A DNA stretch of 36,530 nt from Nitrospirales bacterium (GTDB taxonomy: Bacteria > Nitrospirota > Nitrospiria > Nitrospirales > UBA8639), in NCBI GenBank assembly GCA_029261235.1, contig JAJDBS010000260.1, positions 1-36,530 of the forward strand, read 5' to 3'. The notes beneath the pieces were generated by a model. That model did no database searches. It was given only the letters and a program-made list of their open reading frames with translations, and was not told where the DNA came from. Positions within the stretch are counted from its first letter, which is position 1. Each line of letters opens with the position of its first letter. The position numbers and the translations under genes were made by a program. Below, in pieces: positions 34,282 to 36,530 of this stretch.

Positions 34282-35055
34282 CTATCCTTCCGAAGTCGTG
34301 TTTTTTTCGAAGTATCCGACGTTTAATTTTCGGTGAAACAGCTCTAGGATCATGCTGTTGCTAATCTGGGTAGTAGCTGGATCATATCGATAGCCCTCGT
34401 CGCGGAGAAAGGCATGGGCGTTATTAAACTCATGCCATTGAAAGTGCACGTTGTGGTCGGCGAGCGCGTTGTAGATTTCTGCTCGGCCTTCGCGGGGGAT
34501 ATGTGGGTCTTGTCTTCCCCAACCCATCAGTAGTTCCCCTTGTATTTTCCCCACTCGGTCTAGCGTATCATCGTGCTTGTCTTTTCCTAAGCTATGGGTG
34601 TGGATATCCGTAGCGTAAAAACATACTCCCGCTAACACATCCTGGTTCATGGCTGCTCGAAAGGCTAAATGCCCTCCCAGGCAAATCCCCATAACTCCAA
34701 GTTTTCCGGTGCAATGTTCAAATGTGCGGAGATAGTCCAAGGCTGCGCGGGCGTCGGCATCGTAGCTTGAGAGCGTCTTCGTGATTTTGTGCTGATTGCC
34801 ACGGTCGGTGTCCGGTTTGTCATAGTTGAGAACGGTGCCGAGTGGCTCCAGTTCATGATAGACCTCAGGGACGAGTACCACAAAACCATGCCCGGCTAAG
34901 AAAGTCGCGATCCGTCGAATGGGCCCGGTAACCTGATAAATCTCGGAATACAACACGATCCCAGGGTATCGACTTTTCGGAGCTGGTCGAAAAATATAGC
35001 TGCGCATCGGGCCGGTCGCGGTGGGAAGATCAACGGTCTCGGTGTCTGCAATCAT
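34282..35055 (-). CDS. Dienelactone hydrolase family protein
   Basis: A 257-residue alpha/beta hydrolase with a cysteine nucleophile: MGICLGGHLAF carries Cys125 in the G-x-C-x-G-G elbow typical of dienelactone hydrolases. The acid lies in the MGWGRQDPHIP segment, and NNAHAFLRDEGYRYDP gives the His. True dienelactone hydrolases act in chlorocatechol breakdown, but many paralogues have other substrates. GTG 35058 and ATG 35055 are adjacent candidate starts with GGAG upstream. Its leader begins about 20 nt inside the second copy of the long hairpin repeat, in the same relative orientation as copy 1 before the fumarase. It converges on the WD40 gene. Confidence 0.9.
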   Translation of the reverse strand: MIADTETVDLPTATGPMRSYIFRPAPKSRYPGIVLYSEIYQVTGPIRRIATFLAGHGFVVLVPEVYHELEPLGTVLNYDKPDTDRGNQHKITKTLSSYDADARAALDYLRTFEHCTGKLGVMGICLGGHLAFRAAMNQDVLAGVCFYATDIHTHSLGKDKHDDTLDRVGKIQGELLMGWGRQDPHIPREGRAEIYNALADHNVHFQWHEFNNAHAFLRDEGYRYDPATTQISNSMILELFHRKLNVGYFEKNTTSEG

Positions 35056-35075
35056 CACAAGCAGTCTCCATTCGC

Positions 35076-35198
35076 GGGAATGATGAAAAAATCCACCAGC
35101 AGCGTTCTCGCCCTTTTGACGTGCTCACGTACTGGAAGTACGCTCCGCGCGTCAAAAGTGCTGTGGCCTTGCTGGGTGAACTTTTTGACCATTCCCGT
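35076..35198 (-). repeat. Long covarying hairpin repeat, copy 2
   Basis: On the minus strand the 80-bp core (35175-35096) again begins CCAGCAAGGCCACAGC and ends GAACGCTGCTGG. The inner stem is CTTTTGACG with CGTCAAAAG (35150-35158 and 35113-35121), different in sequence from copy 1 but still fully paired. The CGTAC/GTACG hairpin is kept with a different loop, and TGAGCAC is invariant. Outer arms near 35076-35095 and 35176-35198 (GGGAATG with CATTCCC, plus A/T runs) extend it. It ends about 20 nt before the dienelactone hydrolase start. Confidence 0.85.
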
Positions 35199-35383
35199 CA
35201 GTTGCTGACCATACAATTTACAGGAGTATTGACAAGCTATTCTGAGAAATATTAAACAGCTCTTTCGCAGGAGATTCAGTACCTTTTTGCTGACTGTGAT
35301 TATACCTCATTATCGTGAGCAGTCGTGAAAAAGAGAGAGGAGATCTTCAGATTGATCTTGGTTTATCTTGTGCCATGACAGCT
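35199..35383. other. Intergenic stretch between hydrolase leader and FAD dehydrogenase end
   Basis: No supported gene or motif. The plus-strand frame from 35315 overlaps the dehydrogenase gene and has no recognisable content. Confidence 0.35.
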
Positions 35384-36530
35384 CTAGAATTTCAGGCTGT
35401 CGGCGCACCGTTCCCCGTCCATGGCCGCACTCATAATCCCACCTGCGTAGCCGGCACCTTCTCCACAAGGAAAAAGGTTTACGAGTTGCGGATGATGAAG
35501 ATGATCTTTGTCACGCGGAATGCGCACAGGGGTGGAGGTGCGCGATTCTACTCCAACAAGTACCGCCTCATGGCTCAGATAGCCACGCATCTTCCCGCCA
35601 AATGCTTGAAAGCCAGCTAGTAAGGCTTCACTGATCATGGGCCCGAGAACTTGTCGCATATCAACGGGTGTGATGCCGGGTTGATAGCTGCAATTGGGCA
35701 GTGACGAGCTGAGTTTGCCGGCCATGAAATCGGTGAGCCGTTGAGCAGGGGCGACTTGAGATTGACCACCAAAGACCCAGGCCTGATTTTCGAGTGTCTT
35801 CTGAAATTCGAGCCCAGCTAAGGGACCATGTTCTTTGTAGGGTTCAAAGTCCTGGAGTTCAAGTCCAACGACGATGCCGCTATTGGCGTAGGGATTATTT
35901 CGTTTGCTGGGGCTCCAACCATTAGTGACCACCTCCTGCTTTCCCGTCGCGCAAGGGGCGATGATGCCACCTGGGCACATGCAAAATGAATAGACGCCTC
36001 TGCCAGGGATCTGTTGAGTCAGGTTGTAGCTAGCCGCGGGCAGGTATTGGCGTGTGCTGTGTACTTCTGCAGGAGTGCGGCAATGATACTGAATATGATC
36101 AATGATGTCTTGAGGATGTTCGACTCGTACCCCCACCGCAAATGGCTTGGCTTCGACAAGGATGTGTTTACGGTGGAGCAGTTCGTAAATGTCTCGAGCG
36201 GAATGACCAGTGGCCAAAATGAGATGCGTGATGGGCATCTCTGTTGTGCTCGATTCGTTTTCGAGCACAATGGAAGTGATCGTTTGATCGCGAGATTGAA
36301 AATCAATGAATTTGCTGTTGAAGAGAATTTCCCCACCATATTGTAGAATTGTTTCTCGAATCTGTTGAATGAGCTGAGGTAATTTATTCGTGCCGATATG
36401 CGGATGGGCATCGACCATGATGTCTTGGCTGGCACCGTGAGCGACCAGCGTTTGTAGGATCTTATTAACATCACCTCGTTTCTTGGACCGCGTGTAGAGT
36501 TTGCCGTCGCTGTAGGTGCCTGCGCCACCT
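35384..36530 (-). CDS. FAD-dependent dehydrogenase (COG2509-like), 5' end outside window
   Basis: A flavoprotein oxidoreductase truncated by the window edge. The frame stays open to 36530 and the visible N-terminal part reads GGAGTYSDGKLYTRSKK, then DAHPHIGTNKL, a characteristic run in this family. ILATGHSARDIYELL marks the second FAD-contact region. Two Cys-containing segments follow (YSFCMCPGGIIAPC), and the C-terminal FPCGEGAGYAGGIMSAAMDG completes the FAD site. The dinucleotide-binding GxGxxG at the true N-terminus lies outside. An ATG at 36418 is internal, not the start. The substrate is unknown; the family is often annotated as uncharacterised NAD(FAD)-dependent dehydrogenases. Confidence 0.88.
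   Translation of the reverse strand, partial: GGAGTYSDGKLYTRSKKRGDVNKILQTLVAHGASQDIMVDAHPHIGTNKLPQLIQQIRETILQYGGEILFNSKFIDFQSRDQTITSIVLENESSTTEMPITHLILATGHSARDIYELLHRKHILVEAKPFAVGVRVEHPQDIIDHIQYHCRTPAEVHSTRQYLPAASYNLTQQIPGRGVYSFCMCPGGIIAPCATGKQEVVTNGWSPSKRNNPYANSGIVVGLELQDFEPYKEHGPLAGLEFQKTLENQAWVFGGQSQVAPAQRLTDFMAGKLSSSLPNCSYQPGITPVDMRQVLGPMISEALLAGFQAFGGKMRGYLSHEAVLVGVESRTSTPVRIPRDKDHLHHPQLVNLFPCGEGAGYAGGIMSAAMDGERCADSLKF

Overview
The window looks like a chromosomal segment of a Nitrospirota bacterium, most likely a Nitrospira-type lineage of moderate GC. This assignment is an inference. It rests on the mix of a PEP-CTERM protein, an asparagine synthase end of the kind found in exosortase/exopolysaccharide loci, the tmk-holB-metG and glmU-glmS blocks, a multi-PAS hybrid kinase and a class I fumarase. 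No rRNA or other taxonomic marker is present.

Layout. Positions 1-3650 are a decayed accessory strip. It holds the last 60 codons of an asparagine synthase, a frameshifted ISAs1-like transposase remnant, a likely terminator, a PEP-CTERM gene broken by one in-frame TAA, and what looks like an ORF-less group II intron. From 3689 to 7522 the minus strand carries the housekeeping run tmk-holB-metG. From 7666 to 17912 the plus strand carries a cell-envelope block: a DUF502 membrane protein, glmU, glmS, the dTDP-rhamnose set rfbB-rfbA-rfbC-rfbD, uppP and a CPBP-type membrane protease. From 17924 to 21475 the minus strand carries thiD, an alpha/beta hydrolase, a small membrane protein, a gamma-carbonic-anhydrase-like protein and an SDR-fold protein. 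A 1274-residue hybrid histidine kinase (21670-25494) and a stand-alone receiver protein (26380-25913) converge on each other.

Positions 27072-31101 form a compact plus-strand operon headed by a MarR regulator. A perfect 18-bp palindrome sits inside the spacer of its predicted promoter. Downstream come two VOC-fold proteins, a pirin, a glutathionyl-hydroquinone reductase-like protein and an NTF2-like protein. Together they suggest a quinone or aromatic-electrophile detoxification unit. After it come a class I fumarase, an exported seven-bladed WD40 protein, a dienelactone hydrolase-like gene and a 5'-truncated FAD-dependent dehydrogenase.

The least explained structure is a dispersed long-hairpin repeat present twice (about 31224-31342 on +, about 35076-35198 on -). 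Its invariant blocks are interleaved with stems that differ in sequence but keep full pairing. Both copies sit in the same orientation about 20 nt upstream of a start codon. Other points are a structured leader before the lone receiver gene and a short reading frame split by one TGA just upstream of it. I saw no tRNA, rRNA, CRISPR array or intact insertion sequence.
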